A stretch of 64,000 nucleotides of DNA from Paenibacillus pabuli (GTDB lineage: Bacteria > Bacillota > Bacilli > Paenibacillales > Paenibacillaceae), in the NCBI RefSeq assembly GCF_039831995.1, contig NZ_JBDOIO010000003.1, positions 1,302,001 through 1,366,000 on the forward strand, given 5' to 3'. The position numbers and the translations under genes were made by a program. Below are positions 35,717-45,471 of this stretch, in pieces (the stretch's first letter is position 1; every line of letters starts with the position of its first letter). A model generated the notes under the pieces. It had not been told where the DNA came from. It worked only from the letters and a program-made list of their open reading frames with translations, and ran no database searches.

Positions 35717-36562
35717 TCACCCTTTCACGGCAGAATTGGTCAATCCCTGAATGATGTAACGCTGCCCTATAGCAAAGACAATGATCATGGGGATAATCCC
35801 TGCTGAAGCGGCAGCCATCATGCCGTTATAATCCACCGTATTTTCCAAAATGAAATTTTGCAGTCCCAGAGGAACTGTATACAGATTCTCGTCAATCAGA
35901 AACACAAGTGCATTCTCATAGTCGTTCCACTGCCAGGAAAAATCAATAATGGCCAGTGTGGCGAGTGCCGGCTTGGCAAGTGGAAGAATGAGACGAAAGA
36001 ATATGCGGAAGTGTCCCGCACCATCAATAAAGGCCGACTCCGATATTTCATTCGGAATGGACAGGAAGAACTGACGAAGCATGAACACACCGAAAATGGT
36101 AAACAAACCAGGCAGAATCAATGCCAGATGGGTATTATAGATTCCCGCCCACTCAAACATGATGAACTTTGGAACAAAAAGCACTTGCGGTGGAATCATC
36201 ATCATGGACAGATAGAGCAGAAACAGCGTATTCCGACCCTTGAAATCAATGCGGGCAAACCCGTATGCTGCAAAAGCGGATAGAAATGTGGCCCCTACCA
36301 TGCCAATGATGGATATCTTGAGTGAATTCAAATAGTACGTACCGAAGCTTTTGGCACCAGACCATACTTTTTGATGATGCTCCCAGGTCAGATTGGATGG
36401 AATCCATTCAATGGGATATTTGAAGACTTCACTGGGTGTCTTCAGCGAGGTGCTGATCATCCACAGAAAAGGAATAATCATGACTATGGCCAGTGCCAAC
36501 ATGATGACGGTGATGAGCAAACTGCCAGGCTGCAAGATTGATAGACGTTTTTTGACTTCCAT
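35717..36562 (-). CDS. Carbohydrate ABC transporter permease (CUT1, MalG type)
   Basis: A 281-residue inner-membrane permease with six segments and the EAA loop (SESAFIDGAGHFRIFFRLIL followed by PLAKPALATLAI) that contacts the ATPase. Its C terminus (QRYIIQGLTNSAVKG) is typical of MalG-like subunits. It pairs with the permease encoded just upstream. No ATPase gene lies in the cluster, so a shared MsmX-like ATPase is probably used. It belongs to the operon of solute-binding protein, two permeases and FAD oxidoreductase. Confidence 0.92.
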   Translation of the reverse strand: MEVKKRLSILQPGSLLITVIMLALAIVMIIPFLWMISTSLKTPSEVFKYPIEWIPSNLTWEHHQKVWSGAKSFGTYYLNSLKISIIGMVGATFLSAFAAYGFARIDFKGRNTLFLLYLSMMMIPPQVLFVPKFIMFEWAGIYNTHLALILPGLFTIFGVFMLRQFFLSIPNEISESAFIDGAGHFRIFFRLILPLAKPALATLAIIDFSWQWNDYENALVFLIDENLYTVPLGLQNFILENTVDYNGMMAAASAGIIPMIIVFAIGQRYIIQGLTNSAVKG

Positions 36563-36584
36563 TTCTTCGGTCTCCCCTCATCAT

Positions 36585-37466
36585 TTAATAATGGACCCAG
36601 CGTTTTTGGCCAACCCACTGAAGAACGGTAATCAGCAGAATAATGGCGAACAGTGCCCAGGAGACCGTTGCGGCATATCCCATGTCGTAATATCGGAACG
36701 CATTCTGGTACACATACAGGGATAGGATCGTCGTACTGTTACCAGGTCCTCCCTGCGTCGTAGCCTGGATGATTCCGAACGTTTTGATGGCCATGATCAG
36801 TCCGGTGACCAGCAGTAAAAATGTGGTCGGACTTACCAAAGGCCAAATAATTCTGCGTAAAATCTGAAGCGGTCTGGCTCCGTCGATCTTGGCTGCTTCC
36901 AGCAACTCTGACGATACTTCCTGTAAGGCAGCAAGATAAATAATCATGTTGTAGCCCAGCATAAACCAGATCCAGATGATATCGATGGCGTACATGGATG
37001 AGGTTGTCGTGGAGAGCCAGCCCGGCGGGTTATCTACGCCAATACTGCGCAAGAAACCGTTGATCGGACCCTGATTCGGTTGAAACATCAGCATCCAGAC
37101 AAACGCCACGGCCACTCCGCTCGTGATATAAGGCATAAAGTACAACCCGCGCAGCAGCTTTTTTAGATAAATCTTTTGATTCAGGATGACGGCTACAATA
37201 AAACCAATCACGATCGAGACAGGCACAGCGAGCAAAAATATCAGGGTATTACGCAAGGATAAAAAGAACAGCGGGTCTTTCATCAATCGCTTGATATTGT
37301 CCAAACCTATAAACGTCATATCCGGGTTCATAAATTTGTAATCCGTGAACATGAGACCAAAAGAGTAGACGGCCGGGATCAGGAAAAAAAGCAGTACTCC
37401 CAGCATGTTTGGACCGACAAAAATATATCCCAGCATGCGCTGTCTTCTCATCCAGTTGTTATGCAT
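36585..37466 (-). CDS. Sugar ABC transporter permease (CUT1, MalF type)
   Basis: A 293-residue permease with six segments. The family EAA loop is SSELLEAAKIDGARPLQILR followed by RIIWPLVSPTTF. The short basic N terminus (NNWMRRQRMLGYIFVGPNML) is usual for this subunit in Bacillota. It ends 22 bases before the second permease. A terminator-like hairpin separates it from the solute-binding protein gene, which would lower permease expression relative to the binding protein. Confidence 0.92.
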   Translation of the reverse strand: MHNNWMRRQRMLGYIFVGPNMLGVLLFFLIPAVYSFGLMFTDYKFMNPDMTFIGLDNIKRLMKDPLFFLSLRNTLIFLLAVPVSIVIGFIVAVILNQKIYLKKLLRGLYFMPYITSGVAVAFVWMLMFQPNQGPINGFLRSIGVDNPPGWLSTTTSSMYAIDIIWIWFMLGYNMIIYLAALQEVSSELLEAAKIDGARPLQILRRIIWPLVSPTTFLLLVTGLIMAIKTFGIIQATTQGGPGNSTTILSLYVYQNAFRYYDMGYAATVSWALFAIILLITVLQWVGQKRWVHY

Positions 37467-37648
37467 TGTTCTTCGCCTCGTTTCTTCCAGGGATAACCCC
37501 AGTCTATCAACCCGGCAATGTTCCCATAAGTAACAAATCCACCTTGTTCATAAAACAGAATGATGCAAATAAAAGCCTTGCCATAGGCGGTCCGGTCAAG
37601 AAAAAACATCAATTTGTTCTATTCTGCGAATGGCTATCATTCTGATGC

Positions 37649-37690
37649 AAAAAAAGAGACTGCCGCCACAAACCCGGGGCAATCCCTTTT
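37649..37690 (-). terminator. Intra-operon hairpin after the solute-binding-protein gene region
   Basis: On the minus strand, GGGATTGCC and GGCAGTCTC pair fully (two G-U pairs) and are followed by TTTTTTT. It lies between the binding-protein gene and the permeases. Partial readthrough here would set the usual excess of binding protein. The remaining 37467-37744 holds no gene. Confidence 0.75.
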
Positions 37691-37744
37691 TGTTTTTTAC
37701 CTTTTGTGAGTACACGTATCGTGTTGCTTTCCTTGTTGCTCTTG

Positions 37745-39058
37745 TTATTTGGCCGTCTTGAGAAAATCATTATGTCTGGTGACCATTGCCGAGAGGGTTG
37801 CATCCAAATCCTGTACACCCAGAAAATACTTCTCGTACTCCTGGGCACGCAAATCCATTACTTCCTGAGGCACGGTCCGAACATAGGTTGGCGTTTGATA
37901 ATCAAACATAACATACATTAGTGACTCCTGATCATACGTATCTTTCTTGTCCCCAAGCATGCTCTCCATTGCTTTATCCTGATCTGCATCCTTGGAAGCA
38001 GGGAACCGGCCGCCCTCTGCCATTGGAGCCATGCCGCCATCCGCATACCATTTCAGAAATTCCCAAGCTGCTTCCTGATGTTTCGATTTTGCATTAATGG
38101 AGATGTAATCTCCCAGTCCACCCCGCATGACATAGCCATCTTTATCTTCAGACAAACGCGGCACTGGGGCGAAGGCGATGGTGAAATCACGCGGGTAATC
38201 GGTAAAATTGTTGGAGCTGCGGAGCAGCCAAGCCCCAATGTTAAGCATGGGTACTTCCCCGCTCAGAAACATCTGTTCCACAGGCATCTTCGATGTCAGC
38301 TGCTCTCCGAGCGGCGGTGTCGTCTTGTCTTCCACCATCATGGCATTCAGCGTTTCCAGCCACTTTCTCACCATGGGGTGATCCAGGTTGGACGTTCCGT
38401 CTGCTTTGGTGTATCCCTCCTGTGACAGCACGGAATCAATCGAATCAACAAACGGTTCCGTGTTCTGGATGAAGCCATATCCCTTATCCTTTTTTAACTT
38501 TTTCGCATATTCTCTCATCTCATCCCATGTCCAATCCTTCGGAACAGGCAGATTGGCCGCGTCGAGTGCGTCCTTGTTCAGTGCCACGAAATAGGTACTC
38601 TTTGTAGTAGGGACACCATAATACTTCCCATCAATTTTCCATCCTTCCGCATCAGCACCCATTTTCTCGTCGATGTTGTAGTCGGTGAATGAACTCAGAT
38701 CCGCCGCTGCGCCGGATGCTACCCTTTTGGCTGTATGGGAAATCGTATAGTTCACAAACAGATCCACATCCTGCCCTGTCATGATCGCCGTATCGAGTTT
38801 AAGATTGCCTTCGTCGTCATTCACATAACGCACATATTCAATCTGTGTTTCAGGATGCTCCTTGTTCCACACATCAATGACTGCCTGCGGCCCCGCTTCC
38901 GGCGGTACGCCTCCCCACATTTTCAGCTTGACTGTATCACCGGAATTTTCAGACGCACCTGTCTGAGCATCGGTACCTGAACTGTTGGAACAACCTGCGA
39001 TCATACCCACGACAAGCACAAGCGATACCATTCGTGAAACCAAGCCTTTTTTTCTCAC
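37745..39058 (-). CDS. Extracellular sugar-binding lipoprotein (CUT1 solute-binding protein)
   Basis: A lipoprotein of 437 residues. A basic start (RKKGLVSRM) and hydrophobic stretch lead to the lipobox MIAGC, then a Ser/Thr-rich linker and a type-1 binding fold (KLKMWGGVPPEAGPQAVIDV near the N terminus, VPTTKSTYFVALNKDALDAA in the first lobe, WEFLKWYADGG at the end). It catches a sugar or oligosaccharide outside the membrane for the two permeases downstream. The start was placed at GTG 39058 (GAGGGGG ten bases upstream), although TTG 39061 is also possible. The ligand is unknown; the nearby glucanase suggests a plant polysaccharide fragment. Confidence 0.88.
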   Translation of the reverse strand: MRKKGLVSRMVSLVLVVGMIAGCSNSSGTDAQTGASENSGDTVKLKMWGGVPPEAGPQAVIDVWNKEHPETQIEYVRYVNDDEGNLKLDTAIMTGQDVDLFVNYTISHTAKRVASGAAADLSSFTDYNIDEKMGADAEGWKIDGKYYGVPTTKSTYFVALNKDALDAANLPVPKDWTWDEMREYAKKLKKDKGYGFIQNTEPFVDSIDSVLSQEGYTKADGTSNLDHPMVRKWLETLNAMMVEDKTTPPLGEQLTSKMPVEQMFLSGEVPMLNIGAWLLRSSNNFTDYPRDFTIAFAPVPRLSEDKDGYVMRGGLGDYISINAKSKHQEAAWEFLKWYADGGMAPMAEGGRFPASKDADQDKAMESMLGDKKDTYDQESLMYVMFDYQTPTYVRTVPQEVMDLRAQEYEKYFLGVQDLDATLSAMVTRHNDFLKTAK

Positions 39059-39212
39059 CAAGAGACGACCCCCTCGTAAATTCTGGATTGAAGTTTGCAA
39101 CTTAAGGATAGCAAATGAGTGAGAATGGTCGTAAGTAACAGAATCATGATTGCCATGGAACAGAAATACACATTTGAAACCGCTATCATTGGTTCAGGCG
39201 AATCATTTTGTT

Positions 39213-39968
39213 CTATTTCTGCTGACGGTACTGACTTGGCGTGGTACCCGTCATTCGCTTGAAGATTTTGATAAAATAATTATCGTTCATGAACCCGACC
39301 TGGTGGCCAATCTGGTTCACAGGCCAATCGGTATCGGTCAGGTACTCGATCGCTTTGTTAATTCGTGTTCGATGCAGATAATGAATCAGGGTCTCTCCGG
39401 TCTTCTTTTTAAACAGGGCACTCACATAGTTTTCACCCATCATGACGTAACGGGCGAGAAATTTCAGTGTTATATCCTGATCATAATGCTGTTCGATATA
39501 TTGGATGATCTTATTCACTTCAGGATGCGTAATTTTTGCCTTGGGCGCTGTGGTTGCAGGGAGACTTGTTCGCTCGATTGGCACTTCCTTATGCGCTAAC
39601 TCCTTGCTTATCTTCACGAGTGTTTCTCTCAAATCCGTCACACTCATCGACAGTTTCAGAATATAATTGGATGCCCCGTATTCCATGGCCTGCCGCATGG
39701 ATTCAAAATCGCCCATGCATGTCAGCATCACAAATTTCGATTGTATTCCGGCCTTCCTTGTTTCCTGCAGCAGCATTAATCCATCCATTTGCGGCATGAC
39801 AATGTCACACAGGACAAGATCCGGAGGGTCCTGCTTAATCATTGGTAACGCTTCCAATCCATTGCTTGCTTCCCCTGCAAGCGTGAAGCCCATGTCCTCC
39901 CAGCGAATGATCTCCTTCACGGACTCCCGGACGAACGTCTCATCTTCCACCAGCAATACTTTCCACAT
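39213..39968 (-). CDS. AraC-type response regulator (YesN-like)
   Basis: A 251-residue regulator. An N-terminal receiver (phospho-Asp55 in LVLCDIVMPQMDG, Lys switch ILKLSMS) is followed after a short linker by a double helix-turn-helix AraC domain (about 150-250, IGHQVGFMNDNYFIKIFKRM). It is shorter than usual YesN proteins, which have a longer middle. It lies 18 bases after the sensor kinase gene and just upstream of the binding-protein gene, so the sugar-uptake operon is its likely target. Confidence 0.9.
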   Translation of the reverse strand: MWKVLLVEDETFVRESVKEIIRWEDMGFTLAGEASNGLEALPMIKQDPPDLVLCDIVMPQMDGLMLLQETRKAGIQSKFVMLTCMGDFESMRQAMEYGASNYILKLSMSVTDLRETLVKISKELAHKEVPIERTSLPATTAPKAKITHPEVNKIIQYIEQHYDQDITLKFLARYVMMGENYVSALFKKKTGETLIHYLHRTRINKAIEYLTDTDWPVNQIGHQVGFMNDNYFIKIFKRMTGTTPSQYRQQK

Positions 39969-39986
39969 CGTAGTCCCTCCATTCCG

Positions 39987-41789
39987 TTAATCCTCGTCAT
40001 TCTTGTTGCCTGGGGTTTCGTTCGCGTACGGTTCGGACAGCAGTACAGGCAGATGAATCCGGCATAGCGTGCCTTGTTCTAACGAGATCACCTCGAGTTC
40101 GCCCTTGTCCTTAAACAGAAGTCTCAGACGCTCCCTGATATTCTGCAGTCCAATACTCGGTCTCTGGCGACCCTGCTCCTTGTTATGATTCGAATGATCC
40201 ATTCCTACCCCGTTATCCTCTACCTCCAGCGTCAAACGATCAGGCACGGCTGCATTTCTGAACATACGGATCTGTATCCGTCCTCCCTCAGTCATATTGC
40301 CAATCCCATGGCGAATCGCATTGTCAATCAGAGGCTGCAGACTGAGCTTGGGAACCAAGGCATACAACAATTCTTCGTCATAACTGAATTCTATATCAAA
40401 CCCATTTCCATATCTGACTTGTTGAATATACAGAAAAGCTCGCGTCAGCTCCATTTCATCGCGAAGGAGAATGAGATCCACATCTGAATTAAGACTGGTC
40501 TCCAGCAGTTTACCGAGTGAAAGGCATATTTCCACCGTTTCTTCATTCCCGTTCCGCAGACCGATCCATTTCAGTGTATTGAGCGTGTTAAGCAGAAAAT
40601 GAGGATTCATCTGAGCAAGAAGCATCTGAAAATGAACGGCATCCTTCTGCCTTTCTTCGATACGAAGCTGTTGAACCAAGCGGTTCATGTCTACCATCAT
40701 CGTATTGAAGGTTCGGGTGAGATCCAGCACCTCTCCCCGGTGATTCTCCTCTGGCAGCCGAATGCGGAGATCCTTACCAACCGCTTCCTTCATCTTGACC
40801 TGCAATCGGGACAACGGTCTTGTGAATGTATAGGCAATCATGAATGCGATCGCAATAAAAAGGGCCGTAATGGCATAGAAAGTTGCGAAATAATGCTTCT
40901 TCAAGCTTTCAATCTCACCAAACAACAACTGCAATGGAATGCGGTTCACCATGTACCAATCCAGTGAAGGCAGATAACTGTAGTTAATGAGTGACTCACT
41001 GGACTTGTCAGTCCAGTATCCATTACTCGCCTCTCGGGAAACCTCCCGAATAACTTCATCGGATAGTTTAGACTCGGAATTGGAACGAGCAATCACTTCG
41101 CCCTGTCGGGTCATTATAAAATAGAGCTGGTCACTCTCGGACTTCTGCAATACAGACTGAAACCAGTAGGAGAAATCGATGCTGATTCTTGCCAGTCCGT
41201 AGGTATGGTTATTCCGGTCACGTAATTTGGCGTACAGGGATAATAGGGTCGGGCTCCTGGTCACATCACGGGATACGTAATTCTCATCATTCGATGTCCA
41301 TACGTATGAAGTTCCGCTGTCCTGAAGGGCCAAAAAGGAACGATCCGATGCAACGGTGTCATAATCAAGCGGAACCTTGGGCTGATATGAGGTGTAGATA
41401 TGCCCGTCTTCGTCGAGCAGCGTAAAATAAACGGATGGATTGTAGAGAAAAAAGCTGTTATTCAAACCTTTAAATTTGTCCTCCATACGCTCCTTGTTGT
41501 CCAGGACGGTGCGCTCACCGGGATTTTGGAGAATTCGGCGAACTTCGGAATCCTGTTCCAGGAAGATCAATGTTTTAAACGCGATACTGAGCTGATCTTC
41601 CAGCGACTGGTGGAGATTATCCAGCTGTTCGTGACTCTGTTCACTAATCTTCTGCTGCACAAGCGATTCAATTTTTTCGTAGTTGTACAGATTGAGAATG
41701 CTGAATGGAAGCAGAATGACAAGCGCGAAACCTGCAAACAAACGGTATTTGAGCTTATGGGGGATCATCCACCCCAGCCACTTCCGCAT
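39987..41789 (-). CDS. YesM-like sensor histidine kinase
   Basis: A 600-residue membrane kinase. It has a first membrane segment near residues 15-35, an extracellular dCache-like sensor (about 40-300), a second segment (about 305-328), HAMP (about 330-380), a His_kinase domain with phospho-His397 in QMNPHFLLNTLN, and an HATPase domain (LSLQPLIDNAIRHG, VEDNGVGM, GLQNIRERL). AAGGAG lies nine bases before the ATG. It partners with the AraC-type regulator downstream, and the pair probably senses the sugar imported by the adjacent ABC system. It is divergent from the endoglucanase gene. Confidence 0.92.
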   Translation of the reverse strand: MRKWLGWMIPHKLKYRLFAGFALVILLPFSILNLYNYEKIESLVQQKISEQSHEQLDNLHQSLEDQLSIAFKTLIFLEQDSEVRRILQNPGERTVLDNKERMEDKFKGLNNSFFLYNPSVYFTLLDEDGHIYTSYQPKVPLDYDTVASDRSFLALQDSGTSYVWTSNDENYVSRDVTRSPTLLSLYAKLRDRNNHTYGLARISIDFSYWFQSVLQKSESDQLYFIMTRQGEVIARSNSESKLSDEVIREVSREASNGYWTDKSSESLINYSYLPSLDWYMVNRIPLQLLFGEIESLKKHYFATFYAITALFIAIAFMIAYTFTRPLSRLQVKMKEAVGKDLRIRLPEENHRGEVLDLTRTFNTMMVDMNRLVQQLRIEERQKDAVHFQMLLAQMNPHFLLNTLNTLKWIGLRNGNEETVEICLSLGKLLETSLNSDVDLILLRDEMELTRAFLYIQQVRYGNGFDIEFSYDEELLYALVPKLSLQPLIDNAIRHGIGNMTEGGRIQIRMFRNAAVPDRLTLEVEDNGVGMDHSNHNKEQGRQRPSIGLQNIRERLRLLFKDKGELEVISLEQGTLCRIHLPVLLSEPYANETPGNKNDED

Positions 41790-42240
41790 ATGAACCGACT
41801 CCTTTTGCTGCCCTCTGGTGAACTTATTATATCACCGTGTAACTGCACCTGGATGGCTTACTTTTCCAACGTTATCTTCATTTTAAAGAACCAGGCACTC
41901 CAGTCATAGAAACATAATTCTCATTGCATAGAACATATCTACACATTAGGCGTATTTCCCTTCTTGAAAATCATGTTTTCATGCGCCGAATGTCCATTTA
42001 TCATTTTATCCGTGAAATGGATCACTAATTTTTAACTGATTTCTTTTCCAATTGTAAGGGTACTCACTTCTTTTATTCTATGATATATTAACATCTACGA
42101 AAACGCTTTCAATACATAATCTGGATGTGATTCTTCCTTCGTATAACCTGTCTGGACTGTTTTATAATTGAGCTTTTACTCAGATCAAGCAAGCAAAATT
42201 CTTCAGTTCAACCATTTCAAGAATGAAGGAGACACTGTTA
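41790..42240. other. Divergent regulatory region between sensor kinase and endoglucanase
   Basis: About 450 AT-rich bases with no coding frame. TATATT-like -10 sequences for the endoglucanase lie near 42079-42089 and a cre site lies at 42097-42112. I could not define a convincing -35. Confidence 0.5.
42097..42112 (+). promoter_or_regulatory. cre site (CcpA) upstream of the endoglucanase gene
   Basis: ACGAAAACGCTTTCAA matches the Bacillus cre consensus WTGNAANCGNWNNCAW at all fixed positions but one. Placed just after the probable -10, it would act as a roadblock when CcpA binds under glucose excess. Confidence 0.75.
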
Positions 42241-43965
42241 ATGAAGAAAAATCGTAAAAACGTTCTATCCCTGACACTGGTTACAGCCCTGATTCTGTCT
42301 CTGTTCTCTTCTGCCATCGCCTCTGCGGCCCCTGATCACAAAGGCAAGCCAAGTAAACCTGCAGCCCCTACCAAAATTCAGTCTTACGTCAGCGCCATGG
42401 AACCAGGCTGGAATTTGGGTAATTCACTCGACGCTGTGGGCGAAGATGAGACCGCCTGGGGCAACCCTCGGATTACCAAGGAACTGATTCAGCAGATTGC
42501 AAAACAAGGTTATAAAAGCATCCGTATTCCTGTGACCTGGGAGGCACATATCGGCGAAGCACCCGATTACACCATTGACCCTGCTTACATGAACCGTGTA
42601 CAGGAAGTTGTGAATTGGGCACTCGATGCCAATCTCTACGTCATGATTAATATTCACCATGATTCCTGGCGATGGATCAGTTACATGGAGAAGGATCATG
42701 ATAATGTGCTTGCACGTTACAATTCTGCATGGACCCAGATTGCGAATCAATTCAAAAACGCTTCTTCCAAGCTGATGTTCGAGAGTGTAAACGAGCCCCG
42801 TTTCACGGAAGGTGGAACGACGGATACCGCAGTGGGGTACCGCATGCTCGATGAGCTTAATACTTCTTTTCATCAAATTGTAAGATCTTCCGGCGGAAAC
42901 AACAAGACACGTCCACTCGTTCTCCCGACGATGCACACCTCATCCGCCCAAGCCGATCTGGATGCATTGAATGAGACCATCACGAAATTGAATGATCCGA
43001 ACATTATTGCGACGGTGCACTATTACGGCTTCTGGCCATTCAGTGTGAATATCGCTGGTTATACCAAGTTTAATGAGGAAGTACAAAAAGACATCACAGA
43101 CACATTCGATCGTGTATACAACGCTTTTGTAGCCAAAGGCATTCCTGTTATTGTCGGTGAGTATGGCTTGCTGGGCTTCGACCAGCATACTGGTGTCATC
43201 GAGCAAGGTGAAAAACTGAAATTCTTCGAATTCTTCGGACAATACCTGCGTCAGAAAAAGATGACCACCATGCTGTGGGATAATGGTCAGCATTTTAGCC
43301 GTACTAACTATAAATGGTCTGACCCTGAACTGTATAACACGATAAAAGCGAGCTGGAAAGGTCGTTCATCCACTGCCGAATCCGACTTGGTCCACCTCAA
43401 AAAAGGAGCTGCCATTCAAGATCAAACGATCCAATTGAACCTGAATGGAAACACCTTCAAGTCCCTTGCTCTCGGTAACAAGAAACTGGCTAAAGGCAAA
43501 GATTACACCATTAAGGGTAATGTGCTGACCCTGAAATCCAGTCTGTTGACCAGACTGACTGCCTCCGGCAATCTTGGTGTCAATGCGAAGCTTACAGCGA
43601 AATTCAACAAAGGCGCCGACTGGAACCTGAATATCATTACGTATGATACGCCTGTGCTGGGCGATGTTACAGGAACTACCGATTCTTTTGCCATTCCGAC
43701 GACATTTAACGGAAACCAGCTGGCCACCATGGAAGCGACCTACGCAAGCGGAGGTAACGCCGGGCCGCAAAACTGGACATCCTTCAAGGAGTTCTCTTAC
43801 ACCTTTAGCCCGGATTATAGCCGCAATATCATTGAACTCAAACCGAACTTCTTCAACGAAACGAATGATGGGGAGGTTATTCTCAAATTCCACTTCTGGA
43901 GTGGAGAGGTACTCACCTACAAAATAACGAAGGACGGCACAAGTCTTGTTGGTAAAACGTCCTAA
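42241..43965 (+). CDS. Secreted endoglucanase/xyloglucanase, GH5_4 with X2 and CBM46 domains
   Basis: A 574-residue secreted enzyme. It has a signal peptide (about 1-34, cut after ASAAP-type site) and a GH5 barrel (about 45-370) with acid/base Glu185 in FESVNEPR and nucleophile Glu307 in VIVGEYG; NLGNSLDA is typical of subfamily 4. The linker leads to an Ig-like X2 module (about 385-460, QLNLNGNTFKSLALGNKKLA) and a C-terminal CBM46 (about 475-570, FSYTFSPDYS, LKFHFWSGEVLTYKI). This order is that of Bacillus halodurans Cel5B, which cuts beta-glucan and xyloglucan. The start is ATG 42241 with AAGGAG nine bases upstream. Confidence 0.93.
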   Translation: MKKNRKNVLSLTLVTALILSLFSSAIASAAPDHKGKPSKPAAPTKIQSYVSAMEPGWNLGNSLDAVGEDETAWGNPRITKELIQQIAKQGYKSIRIPVTWEAHIGEAPDYTIDPAYMNRVQEVVNWALDANLYVMINIHHDSWRWISYMEKDHDNVLARYNSAWTQIANQFKNASSKLMFESVNEPRFTEGGTTDTAVGYRMLDELNTSFHQIVRSSGGNNKTRPLVLPTMHTSSAQADLDALNETITKLNDPNIIATVHYYGFWPFSVNIAGYTKFNEEVQKDITDTFDRVYNAFVAKGIPVIVGEYGLLGFDQHTGVIEQGEKLKFFEFFGQYLRQKKMTTMLWDNGQHFSRTNYKWSDPELYNTIKASWKGRSSTAESDLVHLKKGAAIQDQTIQLNLNGNTFKSLALGNKKLAKGKDYTIKGNVLTLKSSLLTRLTASGNLGVNAKLTAKFNKGADWNLNIITYDTPVLGDVTGTTDSFAIPTTFNGNQLATMEATYASGGNAGPQNWTSFKEFSYTFSPDYSRNIIELKPNFFNETNDGEVILKFHFWSGEVLTYKITKDGTSLVGKTS

Positions 43966-43975
43966 CCTTGAATGC

Positions 43976-44016
43976 AAACGTTCTGTTCAGAGCACTGCTC
44001 TGGCAGAACGTTTTTG
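43976..44016 (+). terminator. Terminator of the endoglucanase gene
   Basis: Arms AAACGTTCTG / CAGAACGTTT with an inner CAGAG/CTCTG pair and TTTTTG on the plus strand. Confidence 0.88.
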
Positions 44017-44092
44017 TTTTGACCAAAGTCCGAATAACGTACAAGTCATGCCTCATACCTTTACAGTAATTTGGCTTTGAGGAGGCAAAATC

Positions 44093-44992
44093 ATGTTTAA
44101 ACGGGTCGACCGCCTTGCGATTGAACTGCCGATCTCCAATAACCCGGACCCCAATGGAGCAAGCGCAGTTCAGGAACTGCTGGGTGGGAAGTTCGGCGAG
44201 ATGTCCACGTTAAACAATTACATGTTCCAATCCTTCAATTTTCGGGGCAAAAAAAAGCTGCGTGCCTTTTATGACATTGTGGCAAGTATTACGGCTGAAG
44301 AATTCGGTCATGTGGAACTTGTCGCCAATACGATTAACTTGATGCTGGTCGGCACCACCTCTCCGGGAGATCCGGATACTACCCCGCTTCGTGCAGGCAA
44401 GGATGCTCGCATGACTTCACATTTCATTGAATCGGCCCAGACGGCACTCCCTTATGATTCCATGGGCAGACCCTGGAACGGTTCATATGTCGTCAGCAGT
44501 GGCAATCTAATCTTCGACCTGCTGCACAATTTTTTCCTCGAATGCGGTGCACGAACCCACAAGATGAGAGTGTACGAGATGACGGATCATCCGACTGCCC
44601 GGGAGATGACCGGATATTTGCTCGTGCGTGGTGGCGTACATATTCTCGCCTATGCCAAAGCCTTGCAGATTGCAACCGGTGTCGATGTGACCAAGATGTT
44701 CCCCATTCCCCGCCTCGACAACAAGGTTTTCGACACGACCCGGAAATGGGAAGCCATGGGCGAACATCGTAGGCTCTACACCTTTAGTGACAAGGATTAT
44801 CAGAACATCGCCAAGATCTGGAAAGGCACACATCCAACGGATGGCGGAAAACTGGAGGCATTCGCAGGACTGCCAGGGCACAGCGGCGCCATTCCCGACC
44901 TGCCGGATCTGCCTGAAGAATTCGCCCCCGGCGTATCTGCAGAGGATCTGTTACAAATTGCAGAGCGCCTGAAGCGGCACGCAGGTTTGTAG
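44093..44992 (+). CDS. Manganese catalase
   Basis: A 299-residue dimanganese catalase that splits hydrogen peroxide. By position against known enzymes the metal ligands are Glu36 (GGKFGEMSTLNNYM), Glu70 and His73 (ITAEEFGHVE), Glu150 (FFLECGARTHKM) and His183 (LLVRGGVHILAYA). Length and the Pro-rich C-terminal tail fit the non-heme catalases of Bacillus (YdbD type) rather than spore-coat CotJC, which is shorter. GAGGAGG lies seven bases before the ATG. It is a single gene with its own terminator. Confidence 0.93.
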   Translation: MFKRVDRLAIELPISNNPDPNGASAVQELLGGKFGEMSTLNNYMFQSFNFRGKKKLRAFYDIVASITAEEFGHVELVANTINLMLVGTTSPGDPDTTPLRAGKDARMTSHFIESAQTALPYDSMGRPWNGSYVVSSGNLIFDLLHNFFLECGARTHKMRVYEMTDHPTAREMTGYLLVRGGVHILAYAKALQIATGVDVTKMFPIPRLDNKVFDTTRKWEAMGEHRRLYTFSDKDYQNIAKIWKGTHPTDGGKLEAFAGLPGHSGAIPDLPDLPEEFAPGVSAEDLLQIAERLKRHAGL

Positions 44993-45010
44993 TGCACATT
45001 AATATGCCCA

Positions 45011-45047
45011 AGCGGTTATCTCATTCAGATGAGATTGCCGCTTTTTT
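45011..45047 (+). terminator. Terminator of the manganese catalase gene
   Basis: Stem AGCGG...CCGCT with inner TCTCAT/ATGAGA, followed by TTTTTT. Confidence 0.85.
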
Positions 45048-45063
45048 CATGAACTCCGTCCAA

Positions 45064-45471
45064 TTACAAAACAAACGATATATCCCCGCTCCGGCTGTGT
45101 ATGACATATGAGGCTCCCAGCCCGCGGTACATCAGATGAACTGGATTCAGGCTGCTCGTAACCACATAGAGCCGCTGTGGACACCAGCTGTGGCATAATT
45201 GAATATCCTGACAGCACTCCGGCAGATTCCGTTCAAATACAAACGCATGTTTTACCGCCCACTCGGAAGCCATGGGGATTCTGTCTTCCGAACCAGAGTT
45301 ATAGAGGCGATGCACAGGAACTTTACCAATCAAATCAATCAGTTGCTGTTCCTCTTCAGCATTGTGGACAAGCACCATTACGCCCATTCCCCTCTTCAGC
45401 AATAAACGAACAAATTCCATTCCAGCTGAGCTCTGACCCGTTGAAACTAACATTACAGCTTCCTCCGACAT
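45064..45471 (-). CDS. Hypothetical protein
   Basis: Unknown. A 135-residue cytosolic protein whose first half looks like an alpha-beta-alpha nucleotide-binding start (AVMLVSTGQSSAGMEFVRLL then GVMVLVHNAEEEQQLIDLIG). The second half has several cysteines (PECCQDIQLCHSWCP) that could bind a metal or be incidental. It is convergent with the catalase gene. ATG 45453 (codon 7) has GGAGG eight bases upstream and is an equally good start. Confidence 0.55.
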   Translation of the reverse strand: MSEEAVMLVSTGQSSAGMEFVRLLLKRGMGVMVLVHNAEEEQQLIDLIGKVPVHRLYNSGSEDRIPMASEWAVKHAFVFERNLPECCQDIQLCHSWCPQRLYVVTSSLNPVHLMYRGLGASYVIHSRSGDISFVL

